This document shows positions 35,789 through 46,764 of a stretch of DNA of 64,000 nt, piece by piece; the first letter of the stretch is position 1, and every line of letters starts with the position of its first letter. A model generated the notes under the pieces. The model ran no database searches. It had not been told where the DNA came from and saw nothing but the letters and a program-made list of their open reading frames with translations. Position numbers and translations under genes: made by a program. This stretch comes from Colias croceus (Eukaryota; Arthropoda; Insecta; Lepidoptera; Pieridae), in contig NC_059538.1 in assembly GCF_905220415.1 (NCBI RefSeq), forward strand, positions 806,001-870,000. The letters run 5' to 3'.

Positions 35789-35820
35789 TCCTGGTGTTTT
35801 GGTGACGTAATACACGTGAC
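35789..35820 (+). promoter_or_regulatory. Composite motif TCCTGGTG...CACGTGAC
   Basis: TCCTGGTG at 35789-35796 and CACGTGAC at 35813-35820, 24 bp start to start. Confidence 0.55.
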
Positions 35821-36248
35821 TTCCTTGTTAGGGGAGATTGAGTCACACACGGCACACATGCGTAATTAAAAAATCTACTTCACAGTTGTGGTTTTTGTAA
35901 AAAATATAAATAAATCAAAAAGAATGGTGAATCATTCACTGCAATATTAAACCAATTAAACTTCGATTACTTAACTTTATTAACTTATTTAATAATTTTA
36001 ATTATGATAAACAATCGATTTTTAAATCTTAAACAATATTATAAATTCTTAAACAATGTTTTCATTATAACAAAATATTTGCCACACACCACATGTACTT
36101 ATTGTGATGCAAAACTTGTCTCGAAATTTTCGAAAAAAGTTCAATGAGGTATGAAAATTCGCACAACGAGGGATGTGCTTTATTATACGTATGTACCACA
36201 GATCACAGAAACTAAAGGGTATGTACCTACTCCTGTGTGATCCTAATT

Positions 36249-36291
36249 GCCTAGTGGAGTAGTGGCGCAAATATCCATCATATTCTCACGG
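36249..36291 (+). promoter_or_regulatory. Composite motif, ATTCCCACGG type
   Basis: GCCTAGTG at 36249-36256 and ATTCTCACGG at 36282-36291, 33 bp start to start; each box has mismatches. Confidence 0.4.
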
Positions 36292-36404
36292 CTATTCCAC
36301 TTTTACCGACATTCGACATGAAAAAAGAACCCGTAGGATATTATTTAACCGACTCGTGAAGTTCAATTCAATATTACTTATCAGACTTCTACTATATTCT
36401 GATA

Positions 36405-36445
36405 TCCTAGTAAAATTCTGATCGATTATACTCTGATTCCCACGG
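36405..36445 (+). promoter_or_regulatory. Composite motif, ATTCCCACGG type
   Basis: TCCTAGTA at 36405-36412 and ATTCCCACGG at 36436-36445, 31 bp start to start; both boxes perfect. Confidence 0.55.
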
Positions 36446-37107
36446 GACGTTGTTTTTTTGAACCATCGAGTTAACATCATCGTTGCTAACAAATGAAAAA
36501 AATTACAAAAAGGACCTACTCATACAAATTGGCTTTTCGAAGTCGTATAAATACGAATATCCCTTGATTACTTTTTGCAATTATTGGTTATCCAGAAATT
36601 TTGGTATATTTTGTACCGATTTATAACGTAGAATAAAAATATTCACGAGGGTTCGCGTAGTTCCGGTGCAAATTAAATAATAAATATTGTGTAGAAAGCG
36701 CCTAATAATGCCCGGTTCCTATATTTGAAAAACGATCCGTTTTAGTTACGAATAGTAGTATAATTAACCAAGCGTAAGCGAAAATCGTTCCTATAAAAAA
36801 CGTCTCGTCAAGCAACTTACCGACGGCTTCCTACTGACGGATGGGAGGGTTACTATTAACGAACGGTAAGCATATTGTATGGAAAAGACAGTTTATCGCG
36901 TTCCTATAAATATTTTTAATGTCATTATGCTGTCAAAGTTACTATTCGTATAGCATTTTGTTTACCCGTCGATTTCGGGCGGTTAAATTCTTACTATTTC
37001 ATTGTTTCCGCTTCAATATCGAAATGTGGAGTTCAGATAGTGATAGAGAAGTGTTTAATATTATATCGAATTTCGGAAGAAGATAGTGGGCGTGAAAGAG
37101 TATATAT

Positions 37108-37418
37108 TATAGAGAAGGAGTGGATTTTTTTGCGACCCTGGATTCTCACGAATTTCAATTGAGATTTCGACTTGATAAAGAATCTGTTGAACAATTACTT
37201 CTTGAAATTTATCCAGACGTACGAATAAAAGGAGCCAGGTTAGTTTAATGGAGGCATTAATATTATACCAAACACGTCTAACCTTATTACATACCTAATT
37301 TATGTTGTCATTTCAGGAATCATGGGGTATCTCCATAACATCAATTACTGTTGACGCTGAGGTTCTATGCTTTAGGCACAATATCGATATCAGTGGCAGA
37401 CCTATTTGCCTTGGTCAC
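37108..37418 (+). pseudogene. PIF/Harbinger transposase remnant
   Basis: Two exon-like parts are joined in frame by an intron with donor GT at 37239-37240 and acceptor AG at 37315-37316. The first part reads YREGVDFFATLDSHEFQLRF and goes on to LDKESVEQLLLEI; the second contains HQLLLTLRFYALGT. Both match the N-terminal helical region of Harbinger transposases as I remember it. An in-frame TAA stands at 37336-37338, and an A'-like repeat inserted from about 37415 cuts off everything downstream, including the DDE core. Confidence 0.75.
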
Positions 37419-37550
37419 GGCATCACGCGTGAACGGGTGGACCGATTTCGATAATTATTTTTTTATAATGTTCCTTGAAGTACGAGGATGGTTATTATGG
37501 AAAGAAAACATAAACATGTACCAAGGGCGAAGCTGGGGCGGACCACTAGT
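37415..37550 (+). repeat. SINE-like repeat, family A' variant
   Basis: Contains GGTGGACCGATTTCGATAAT and CCTTGAAGTACGAGGATGG and ends GAAGCTGGGGCGGACCACTA. It sits inside the transposase remnant. Confidence 0.7.
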
Positions 37551-38338
37551 ATATAATATATATGTCTATGTTTGCAATGTAGAAATCATTTTTTTAAACA
37601 TTGTATTGTAAATAATAAAAAATAAATAAAAGTATATAATAAAATGGAATAAAAGTTTTATTTCTTTATTACAGTTTAATTTTACATAGTAATATGTAAC
37701 TACATAATATATGCCAAAGAACTGTCCTGTGATTCTTACGCGACAACCCTCCATCGATTATCATCTTCTATATTATATTCCTTAACGCTGTAATAGGCTC
37801 TCTGAACTAAATACATTTTTTACATAAGATTTACATTTAGCACTAACAAATTCTTTTTCTACCGTGTGTCTAGATATATTGCTTAATAATATACAAAAAT
37901 TAATTAGTTATTGTGTGTTCAGTATTTCAAGGGCGAAGCCGGGGCGGACCACTAGTATATATATATGTATGTCTATGTTTGCAATGTAGAAATCAATTTT
38001 TTAAACATTGTATTGTAAATAATAAAAAATAAATAAAAGTACATAATAAAATGGAATAAAAGTTTTATTTCTTTAATACAGTTTAATTTTACATAATAAT
38101 ATGTAACTATAATATATGCCAAAGAACTGTCCTGTGATTCTTACACGACAACCCTCCATCGATTATCATCTTCTATATTATATTCCTTAACGCTGTAATA
38201 GGCTCTCTGAACTAAATACATTTTTTACATAAGATTTACATTTAGCACAACCTAACAAATTCTTTTTCTACCGTATGTCTAGATATATTGCTTAATAATA
38301 TACAAAAATTAATTAGTTATTGTGTGTTCAGTATTTCA
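37523..38338. repeat. Tandem duplication, 406-bp unit
   Basis: 37523-37928 and 37929-38338 are nearly identical head-to-tail copies. Each starts with the end of an A' repeat (AAGGGCGAAGC) and runs through Harbinger internal DNA to TGTTCAGTATTTCAA. The few differences (for example TAGTATAT spacing, CACTAAC versus CACAACCTAAC) indicate a young event. Confidence 0.9.
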
Positions 38339-38389
38339 ATTATTTCTTCATAATATTTGTCCATCCAATTATTATGTTTGAATTTTTTG

Positions 38390-38620
38390 GCTGAAAATAA
38401 AAAGTTTTCCTGGTAGGTATTTGACCAATTTTTGCATTAAATGTGTTGGTCAACGAAGTCCAACATTCATCCTTTAATTTATTCGTAGAAGCATTAGTCT
38501 CCTTACTGGTTATAATAATTGAGCAATCTCGTCTTTACTCATAGCCTTCTTCGATTTCTGTAACAGACATATATGTTTGACTTTAAGAGTGTCCGAAGCA
38601 AAAAGTAAGCGGCAGACGAT
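38390..38620 (-). pseudogene. Myb/SANT-like remnant of the Harbinger element
   Basis: The minus strand encodes, in pieces, ETNASTNKLKDECWTSLTNT followed by FNAKIGQIPTRKT, close in pattern to the Myb/SANT-like DNA-binding proteins carried by Harbinger elements. Stops and shifts break the frame on both sides. Confidence 0.6.
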
Positions 38621-39269
38621 TTTAAAGAAGAAATATAAAGGCGTACTTACCGGCGTAATATCCATTTTTAATAAATATATAAACAGTCGTCGTTGTATTG
38701 TTATTCTTTAATTATAAAACTATGACAATGAATCATCAATCAACAATGAATGACAATAATTTGACAACTGACAAGCAATGCACGCGTGCGCGAGAAAAAC
38801 GTTCCGTTTTTGCTTTCTGTGTAACGCATTAGGTTGTTTAGAAGGAAAATTATCACGCAGATGTCTACAAATATATAGTTCTTTAGTATTAGTTCTTTAT
38901 TAATAAGAAACTTTATTCTTAAAGTTTATAATTCGGCTGTATATTTAACTTATTTTGTCCTGAATTTTGTGTTATTTTAATTTCAATTTGGCTTATAACG
39001 AAACGCACATCTGTGAGTGAAGAGGGCTCGGTATTCTTATGACCAACGGATGTCCGTCGATAGCACGTCAAGAAATAAAATTGTGGAACGGTATTAACGA
39101 CTCGTAGTTAGTTCTAGAAAAACGGATAGTAGCTTTGATACTATGACGATCCGTTGAATATAGGAACCGGGCATTAGTGAATTGTATACAAAGACGGAAG
39201 AAGATTGAACCAAGTAGAGCTCGGTTTGGTAAATACGAAGTACGAAAGAACGCCTAAATTGTTCTGCTG

Positions 39270-39313
39270 TCCTGGTACATTCGTGGCAGGAATTTAACGC
39301 CATATTCCCACGG
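39270..39313 (+). promoter_or_regulatory. Composite motif, ATTCCCACGG type
   Basis: TCCTGGTA at 39270-39277 and ATTCCCACGG at 39304-39313, 34 bp start to start; both boxes perfect. Confidence 0.55.
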
Positions 39314-39580
39314 TACGTCGCTGGCATCGAGCGGCACCACAAGCGGCACAAAGAGCGGGTCGGCTCTATTCTGAGAAAAATTTATTTGATATGAAAAAAA
39401 GTTTGAAAAATTATGTAATCTATCTATGTATATAGATGATTTCTATATTATTGTATATATGCAATAAAATATTAAAACATACAAAATTTTTTATTTGTAT
39501 AATTTTTAAGACACGTTTTTGGTCTTGCTTGTAGACAGACAGACATGTAGAATTCCAAGAGTCTCTTCGGTGTCATGGTA

Positions 39581-39632
39581 CCTTAGTATAATAGTTTTCG
39601 ATCCTTACGAGATCCGAGATTTGTTCTCACGG
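39581..39632 (+). promoter_or_regulatory. Composite motif, long-spacing form (weak)
   Basis: CCTTAGTA at 39581-39588 and GTTCTCACGG at 39623-39632, 42 bp start to start; two boxes with mismatches. Confidence 0.35.
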
Positions 39633-39834
39633 TTCGGATCCTAAAAAATATATTGCACAAAAAATGCCATAGTCGTAATATTTTTCTGAGAAATTCAGCT
39701 CTCAATCCTAGCATCTTTTATTCTCTTCAGGTAGCTGAAGCAAGTATTGTTAAATTCAGAAACAATTTATTAACTACAGAGAGTTGACAACGAAAAAAAA
39801 ATGTGTGTGTGTACTAGTGTACACGTGACGTAAG

Positions 39835-40032
39835 AAGTGAAACTTCTTTATGACCTTATTTTTCAAAAAATAATTTACTATATGCAACTTTACAGAAATA
39901 CGTCGAATCTCGCGTGGTAGGGATAAGAAAAAGATGGCGCGTAACGGAAAAAACTCAAGTAAGTCAACGAAAAAATCACAGGAAAAAATGCTACACTAAT
40001 TTTTTTCAACCCCTATAAAGAAGTTTCTCTTC
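39835..40032. mobile_element. MITE with AAGTGAAACTTCTT ends, copy 2
   Basis: Matches 23621-23802, including the GTGTACTAGTGTACACG-type palindrome just outside the left end and GGATAAGAAAAAGATGGCGC inside. Confidence 0.75.
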
Positions 40033-40864
40033 AAAAATCCGATCTGATTATAATCATGCAAAAAATTGAAGTATATATTTGATGTAAACAAGTAAAATAC
40101 AGTTTGAAAACTAATACACAGAAAATATAGTGTTGATCGTGTGGGAACAATCAACGCGCATTGTGCAGTTATCAGCGAGTGACCAAACTGAAAACTATTG
40201 TGCTTTCCACCCATTGTGCTCACTCGTGACGGCTGATATTAAGTTCTCTATCTGTGTGAAAAGCTCATATAAAGTTTAGTTCTGAACTTTTTGAAAAACG
40301 TTAAAATTTAAATATTGTTCTTTCAATCGTTATAGGTACGCCTGCAGTACTTTAAAGTTCCATTTGGCAATAGGAATTTCCAAGCAGAGCCCTTTTATTC
40401 TCAATTATAGCATCCTATTTGCAACATCTTGACTTCACTTGTTTGTTTATTAAAAGCAAGTGCGTTGAACAGCCTTTGAAATTTAAAAGCCCTACAAAGA
40501 ACACGATCATGCCAAACTGGCAAGCGCTCTACCGTGGGAATATGGCGTATGCTCTAGCACCAACAATACCAGGACACTAGGATAAGGGAAGAGCACATAA
40601 AACTTCTTATAAGAAAAAAATTGGAATGCGACCAAGCTTTTGAATCAATGTTTGTGAATCACTTGCCTTTGAAGCATTTGCGCGGACTTCAAATTTGCAT
40701 GCCGTATTTAGAAAACGCGACTAGATTTTTAAAATTCTGTCACAGTGTTCACTTATATGTATGAATAAGAAACGAAAGGAACCTTTGTGCATAATACATT
40801 CCTTGGCTAGATATACCAGTAGTATCTTATTTATCGCAAGCTATAAGCGTACATTTATTTCTTT
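40033..40864. other. Non-coding, one composite motif
   Basis: No coding frame or matched repeat apart from the motif at 40532-40574. Confidence 0.45.
40532..40574 (-). promoter_or_regulatory. Composite motif, ATTCCCACGG type, minus strand
   Basis: The plus strand reads CCGTGGGAAT (40532-40541) then TACCAGGA (40567-40574); both boxes perfect, 33 bp start to start on the minus strand. Confidence 0.55.
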
Positions 40865-41178
40865 ACTAGCTTCCACCTGCGACTCCGCCCGCGTGGAAAA
40901 ATTAAGATTTTTTTTTCTACATATTTTTCCTGGATAAAAAGTATCCTATTTTATGCCCAGGATAATAAGGTACCTATAATTATAACAAGTTACATCGAAA
41001 TCGAACCGTTAGTTTTCACGTGATGCCTTCACATACAGACAGACAGACAAAAATTTTTTTCATCACATATTTGGGTTTGGTAACGATCCAGTAACACATT
41101 TTTTTCACAGCTCTTCATTTTTTCAATATGTATTTTCAATTTACAGAATTGACCCTTCTATCTACTATATGTATAGAT
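40865..41178 (-). repeat. Interspersed repeat, family B, reversed and shortened
   Basis: Begins CTAGCTTCCACCTGCGACTC and ends CTATATGTATAGAT; about 160 bp of the family B middle part is missing. Confidence 0.8.
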
Positions 41179-43497
41179 TTAGGGACTGATTGTTTGCCGT
41201 ATGCAGTAAAATGGAAGATTTACGACATGCAAATACAATAACGTCTTTAAACGTTATTTTTCATAAAGCATTTCTCGAGGACAAAAGGGATTGTTTCTAA
41301 GACAATTCCGCGTTCCCACGTCGCCTGCTGAATATGCAAGCGCGCAAAGGTCCTCATTATGCAATCGTTTAATTACAGGGCCAACGACCTCACCGCGCGA
41401 CTTCTTATGGGGTCTGTTGCCCTTGTTTTTTAGATCAAGGTGTTTAAAATCCAGGACGAATTTAGGGGTTGAATGGTAAGGACGCATTGTGTAAGACCTA
41501 GCAACGCGTTGACCTTTTATAAATAGGTGAAAAGCTATGAAAATATTCAGAGAAAGCATTGTTTTAGCAAGAATGCTTTTGGGTAAAACTCACGTTAAGA
41601 AAAAATAGACGTGTCTTGGTAATCTTTACAAGATGTAATTATTATTAAAACATCTATTTAATGTACCTATTTGATTATAGAAATTAATAACAAATGAAAA
41701 ATAAGACAAGACGCTTTTATTCTTTATTTAATATTGATATTTTTTGTTATTTGAGAGATGCGCAAATGACATTTAAAAATAGCTGAACAGCGGTCAAGCG
41801 GCTGATAAAAATGTTAAAACTACGAGAGGTTGTTAAAACTTAGTTTTTACAAACTAAAAATTAATTTTTATTTGATAAAATTTTGAAACAACGTCATGAA
41901 GCGGCCGTCATATCGGCAACGCTGTCACGTGTTTACTCCCCTGAAGTACTAGGGTTACAGAAACTTTCAGCAGGCTATTTGTAATTCGTTCAGGTACGCT
42001 GCAGGCTGAATAGTGAATTTATATCGTATGCTTCACAATATACACTCTATTTTCACTCGTAAAATATTTAATAGTTTACAACTAGAATATGCCAGTGACT
42101 ACGGTCATATCGTATTCTTTGCCCTAAAATTAACTTTTAAAACAAATAAATTTCAGGAAATGTTGTTAATCCTCTAAACACACCTGACATCCTGGTATTA
42201 TTAATTAAATTATAATGTTGAATTAAATCGCCCTAAGGAAAAAGTGCGAATTAAAATGATAAGATTATGTTAATTCTAACGAGAAAATAACGCCGGTAAT
42301 TAATTAATTGTGCTTTCGGAAGATTTTTAAGAAATTTATTTATTATTTACCTACTTTACGTACTTGAGGGCAGATTCATATAAATAGTAGGCGTTTACGA
42401 CTTTTCCTTGAAAGCCTGAGATACTAAAAAATCATCATTAACTTATTATAAAAGCAATACTCAAAATAGAGTTACTTTATAACAAACCATTTTAACTTAA
42501 CAACGACGGCCACCTCGGTACAGTGATACACTATTCATTATCATAGAATACAAACACACAAACAAATATTAAAAAAAAAAAACATCTGAATCATCACCCA
42601 CAACAATAAAAAAGAGAAATAGTGTCTCAACTCCCATATATTTGGCAAGTAAAGATATTTAGGATACAGTCAGCTAATTTTCGCCATTCCTGTATGGGCA
42701 TTGTCATACATCACAGCTTATTTATCGAGGGCACTGATAAGACGTGTATATTTATGTTTATTGTTAATGGGGAGATGTTTTTCTCATAGCTTCGTGATGT
42801 AGTCGCTAGCTTTTGTGTGGACTTCGCTAATCGCTGCATAAAGTATGTCATATTTTGTGCTTTATGTGAGGATAAGAAAAAGTATTTACGACCACAGTAT
42901 TTAAGCAAATAATAATCAAATAAGCTATTTAGCAAATAAATATAATTTGAATTTTAAATATTAATAACTTTTTATTTGAAAATACATAATATATAAAATT
43001 ATAAAATTATTTGGGATTTGCGCTTTTCAAATGTATTCTAATATTTTTAAACGACATATTACGTATTTTAAATTTAATTACAGTAGCTTTTAAGTTTTAA
43101 TACTGGTATAAATAAACTTAATGCATATTTCTTAGTACACAGAAGTCTAATAACAATAATATTATGCTCTTAAATATACTTCAGTCAGATTTCCTATAGC
43201 CAGACTAATTAATCCGTTCGGAACAATGTCGGCCATTTTTCTTTTTGCAATGGCGGAGTCGATGTCAAAGGATTCGATATCGATTGCGAACCACAATTAT
43301 TGAATGTTGCTTTATGTACAGAGAAAGGAAAATGTCAAGTGCGAGTTGGGTATCTGTTAGATATTATATTATTTGTGTTTTATTGTAATAGAGCCAAAGT
43401 TCAATCATCTTTTATTTTTATTTCATGCTGAAAAACAATGAGGCTTGTAAATGTAAAAAGGAAAATATAAATACCTTCTAATCAATAGATCTAATCT
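41179..43497. other. Non-coding, one composite motif
   Basis: Frames of 101 (41254-41559, minus) and 74 codons are present but show no recognisable features. 43195-43350 is of higher complexity (ATCGATTGCGAACCACAATT) and may be regulatory. Confidence 0.4.
41924..41954 (-). promoter_or_regulatory. Composite motif, minus strand
   Basis: Plus strand reads GTCACGTG (41924-41931) then TACTAGGG (41947-41954); 23 bp start to start. Confidence 0.55.
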
Positions 43498-43716
43498 AAT
43501 ATATATTATAAAGGCGAAAGTTTGTATGGATGTATGGATGTTTGTTACTCTTTCACGTAAAAACTACTGAACCGATTACAATGAAATTTAGCACACATAT
43601 AGAGGGTAACTTGGATTAACACATAGGATAGTTTTTATCCCGGAAATCCCACGGGAACGGGAACTATGCGGGTTTTCCTTTTCAAACGCGGGCGAAGCCG
43701 CGGGCGGAAATCTAGT
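43498..43716 (+). repeat. SINE-like repeat, family A
   Basis: From ATATATTATAAAGGCGAAAG to GCCGCGGGCGGAAATCTAGT. It shares the AAAGGCGAAAG start variant with the first unit at 7348. Confidence 0.85.
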
Positions 43717-46393
43717 AGGTAATAAATTGTATTAGCTTTAATACAAATCGGTAACAACATAACAATTTCACGAGTAAGTGTGTTTTTAATTTTTTTTCAC
43801 TATAATCCTTAATTTAAACAGGATTTTCATAATATCGCGGGCATTTCTCGAAAATGGTAAAAGTGAACTCAAAACTACGAGTAAGGCCTAATTTATACGA
43901 GGATAAGCAGACTCGACTCGATGAAAAGTTACTCGCAAAATTAAGAAAGCTCCACATTTCTTTTGTTATTTATATAAATTGATCGGAATTAGTCCCCAAG
44001 TCGCAAGGTCGTGAAAGGGTTCGAAGATTTACTAGGAAAGTTTTGCAAATCCTCCCATTTATAACTAGGGATATTTTTATATAAAAATCTATTGGATAAA
44101 AGTTGATCCGATGTTTTGTCGGTTGGCTGGGGAAAATCGTACCCAATTTGGCGCAATTATTTTATAATTTAAGGAATGATTGATATTAAAACGATTTGTT
44201 TTTAAGTTTGCATATTAAAGCTGTACTGCGTGCTAATGTAAACTTTTATAATACTTGAGCACCTGTGACTTTCTGTTTTTATTTGCGGCTAAAATATTCT
44301 AAATTTAGATAACACTCTTACAGACAGTATGAATTTGATAATATTATCAACATTTCTCATTTTAATACTATTCAATCAACGTGGTAAGGTCAGACCCGTA
44401 AAAACTGAATGCCTCTATAGACGGTCCGTTTGACGTATTTTCAATATCCGCACCGCATAAAATCGACCATTTTTATGTGCCCTTTTGATAACTTCATCAA
44501 GATGTTATTAGGGAATTTTTGTGAAAAATCGCTAGAGATATATTTTGCTTGCGATGTCTTTGTATGTTTTCATAACAGTGTTTAAAGAAAGAGGCAAGAT
44601 TTATAGATGCACGATGATTTAGATGGAAAAGTATGAATTAGGTATAAAATCATTTTTAACATGTTTAAGATAACCATTTTTACTTAACGCATTATAATAT
44701 ATAAAATGATAATAATTATATATAAAATAATAATTATACAACAGTTTTTAATGAGTCTGTTTCCACTAAGAATGGCTAACTACTTCGATAGACAAGACTT
44801 ACTTATAAGGCAAACCGTATTGATTTAGCTGTTACTGTAACTAAGAATGGCATAATCAAACACACATATCACCTCACACATATCTATGTCGTGATCAAAA
44901 TACAACCAAAAATAATCTATATCATAATATAAAAAGAGGTTCAAAATAACTTCTCAAGGGTTTTTACCTTGGTTTTTCATCAGACAAATCACGCATGTCC
45001 GTCGAATGGTATAGTGATGTAACAAATGATGTAGGTCTATTATAAAAATGAATCGATATACGTTTTTATCGTAAACCTGTAACACATTGCTGGGCGGTAA
45101 ATTATTATGATCTATTTGGCTGTGAGATGTGAGATTTGATAAGAAAGCGGTTTTCTATACTAGCCTTACGTTCGTGGCTTTGTTTGGTTCTTCCTTATGT
45201 TTTTGAAAGCGGGTCTACTATAAATGTTTTTCTATTAAAAATTAAAATGTCATCTTCAGGTCTACATGGAGAAAGTTTGAAATCCTTTCAAATGGACCCT
45301 TTTTTATATATCGCTCATTATACATAATTATAGTTCGTGTCGTCTTTATATTTTGCAGAGGGCATTAATAATTATTTTTCTAGTCAAGCCTAGAAGTCTG
45401 CATCTTACAACTTGCGGTTAATATAGTGTTCTTCTATTTTTTTGTTCTGGAATTAAAAATCATTAAAGCACAAAAAGTATCCTCGAACTTTATATTTCTA
45501 ACATCGAAGAGATATCGTTTCTGGGAAGGTCGATTATAAAACCTAAGACTGTTCATATTTAAATAGATATTTTATTACTTCGCCGCATTACTGGCCCACC
45601 GGTTGTATTATTTGTAACAGCTGTGCGCATTATCGGCCGTAAATATACACTGCCAATAAAACATAACGTCCCCGTATTCATGCGCATGTCGGTACGCACT
45701 TGTTGATCTATGCGAGAGCTTCTATGCGCCGCTGTGTCCCTGGTACTGTGAGAAAATATAGAACACTTTGCAGGAGGAAAGAAAGAAAGAAAAGATTTCT
45801 TTTGACAAACAGACAATAAAGAAGACTTTGAAGAATAGATATTATATTTTTCTAAAACGATTTCAAATATTGTAACCACAATTGTAACATATTTAACGTA
45901 ACTAAATAAATAAATACTACGTATTTTTTTTTAATTAAATTGATGACTAGAAAAAATCCACATTAGTAGAGTAGGGTGTATTAATTATTCTTAATATTAT
46001 TATTTAGAGCACCAAGAAAAATTTCCTGTAAACAGAAGGAGAGGTTACTCATACTCCACATTATTACGTGGAGGTTTTTGTCTCGCCTATCTGTAAAATA
46101 TTTCACATAACGCCCAGATTAAAACTCAGCAACCTTCTAACAAAGAAATAAAACTATTCTACTTATTTGGAAATCGACTTCAAAAGATTGGTCTGTGCAA
46201 ACTGCAGTTGCAGTGACCAATCCATACCGTGATATCCAACAAAATGAGTAATTATATAACACACGCACAAATGGGATTCATACGTGGAAGCCCTACATCC
46301 AAGGGTGAATGAGTGACGTGAGTTGCGTCATGAAGATCGTTGTTAAAACACTACTTTCGATATTTAAAAATAGTTACTTGAATGAATGGTTGA
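43717..46393. other. Non-coding 3' flank of the minus-strand gene
   Basis: A 106-codon minus-strand frame (45559-45879) lies in a segment of higher complexity (45590-45760), which could be a missed exon or a conserved element, but no splice context supports coding. A single TCCCTGGTACTGTGAG at about 45736 resembles one half of the composite motif. Confidence 0.35.
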
Positions 46394-46399
46394 TTTATT
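46394..46399 (-). terminator. Polyadenylation signal AATAAA (minus strand)
   Basis: TTTATT on the plus strand, about 135 bases downstream of the stop codon of the minus-strand gene. Confidence 0.5.
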
Positions 46400-46533
46400 T
46401 TAAGTAACTTCAAAAGTATAAATTAAGAAGGGGAAAATTTTATGCAAATGAATTTAATAAATACTTAATTAAACAAATAAATGCGGAGAAAGATAATAAC
46501 TCTACATCATTAGTCAATAAAAAACATAGTATT

Positions 46534-46764
46534 CTACGGGTTTTTATTATTAACAATGCCAAGCCACGTAGCTGGACAGGTGTCCTTAAAAGCCGGACTA
46601 GAGTGAGCAAGGTGGATGTCCAATAATTCCGCCAGGGGGAGCAACCGTGCGGCGAGGGACTTGAGCAACTCAATCACCCGGGGCCCCACTTCTTGGGGCT
46701 TCGTGGATAACACGTCCAGGGCCTTGGAGTGTAACGCGAAGTTTACCGTGTTGCGGAGGTGGAA
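46534..46764 (-). CDS. Unidentified host gene, terminal exon
   Basis: After acceptor TTGCAG (ending 46765) the frame encodes 76 residues beginning FHLRNTVNFALHSKALDVLS and ends at TAG 46534-46536. The exon is GC-rich at third codon positions, unlike the surrounding DNA, which supports coding. Confidence 0.85.
   Translation of the reverse strand, partial: FHLRNTVNFALHSKALDVLSTKPQEVGPRVIELLKSLAARLLPLAELLDIHLAHSSPAFKDTCPATWLGIVNNKNP

Larger units (their letters stand above)
36706..39176 (+). mobile_element. Decayed PIF/Harbinger element
   Basis: Perfect inverted ends TAATGCCCGGTTCCTATATT at 36706-36725 and, inverted, 39157-39176, with further similarity inside (ACGATCCGTT-like). Between them are a transposase remnant on the plus strand and a remnant resembling the linked Myb/SANT-like protein on the minus strand, the usual two-gene layout of PIF/Harbinger elements. 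A family A'-like repeat and a 406-bp tandem duplication have been added inside. The target duplication is not clear. Confidence 0.8.
39177..39834. other. Non-coding, two composite motifs
   Basis: No coding frame of note. It includes the composite motifs at 39270 and 39581. Confidence 0.5.

Noticed and set aside
38407..38414. TCCTGGTA as a motif site
   Set aside because: It is part of the Harbinger Myb/SANT-like remnant and has no E-box or ATTCCCACGG partner.
41254..41559. 101-codon minus-strand frame
   Set aside because: Overlaps a plus-strand frame of similar quality and shows no recognisable motif.
45559..45879. 106-codon minus-strand frame downstream of the host gene
   Set aside because: No family resemblance and no acceptor or polyadenylation context; kept only as a segment of higher complexity.
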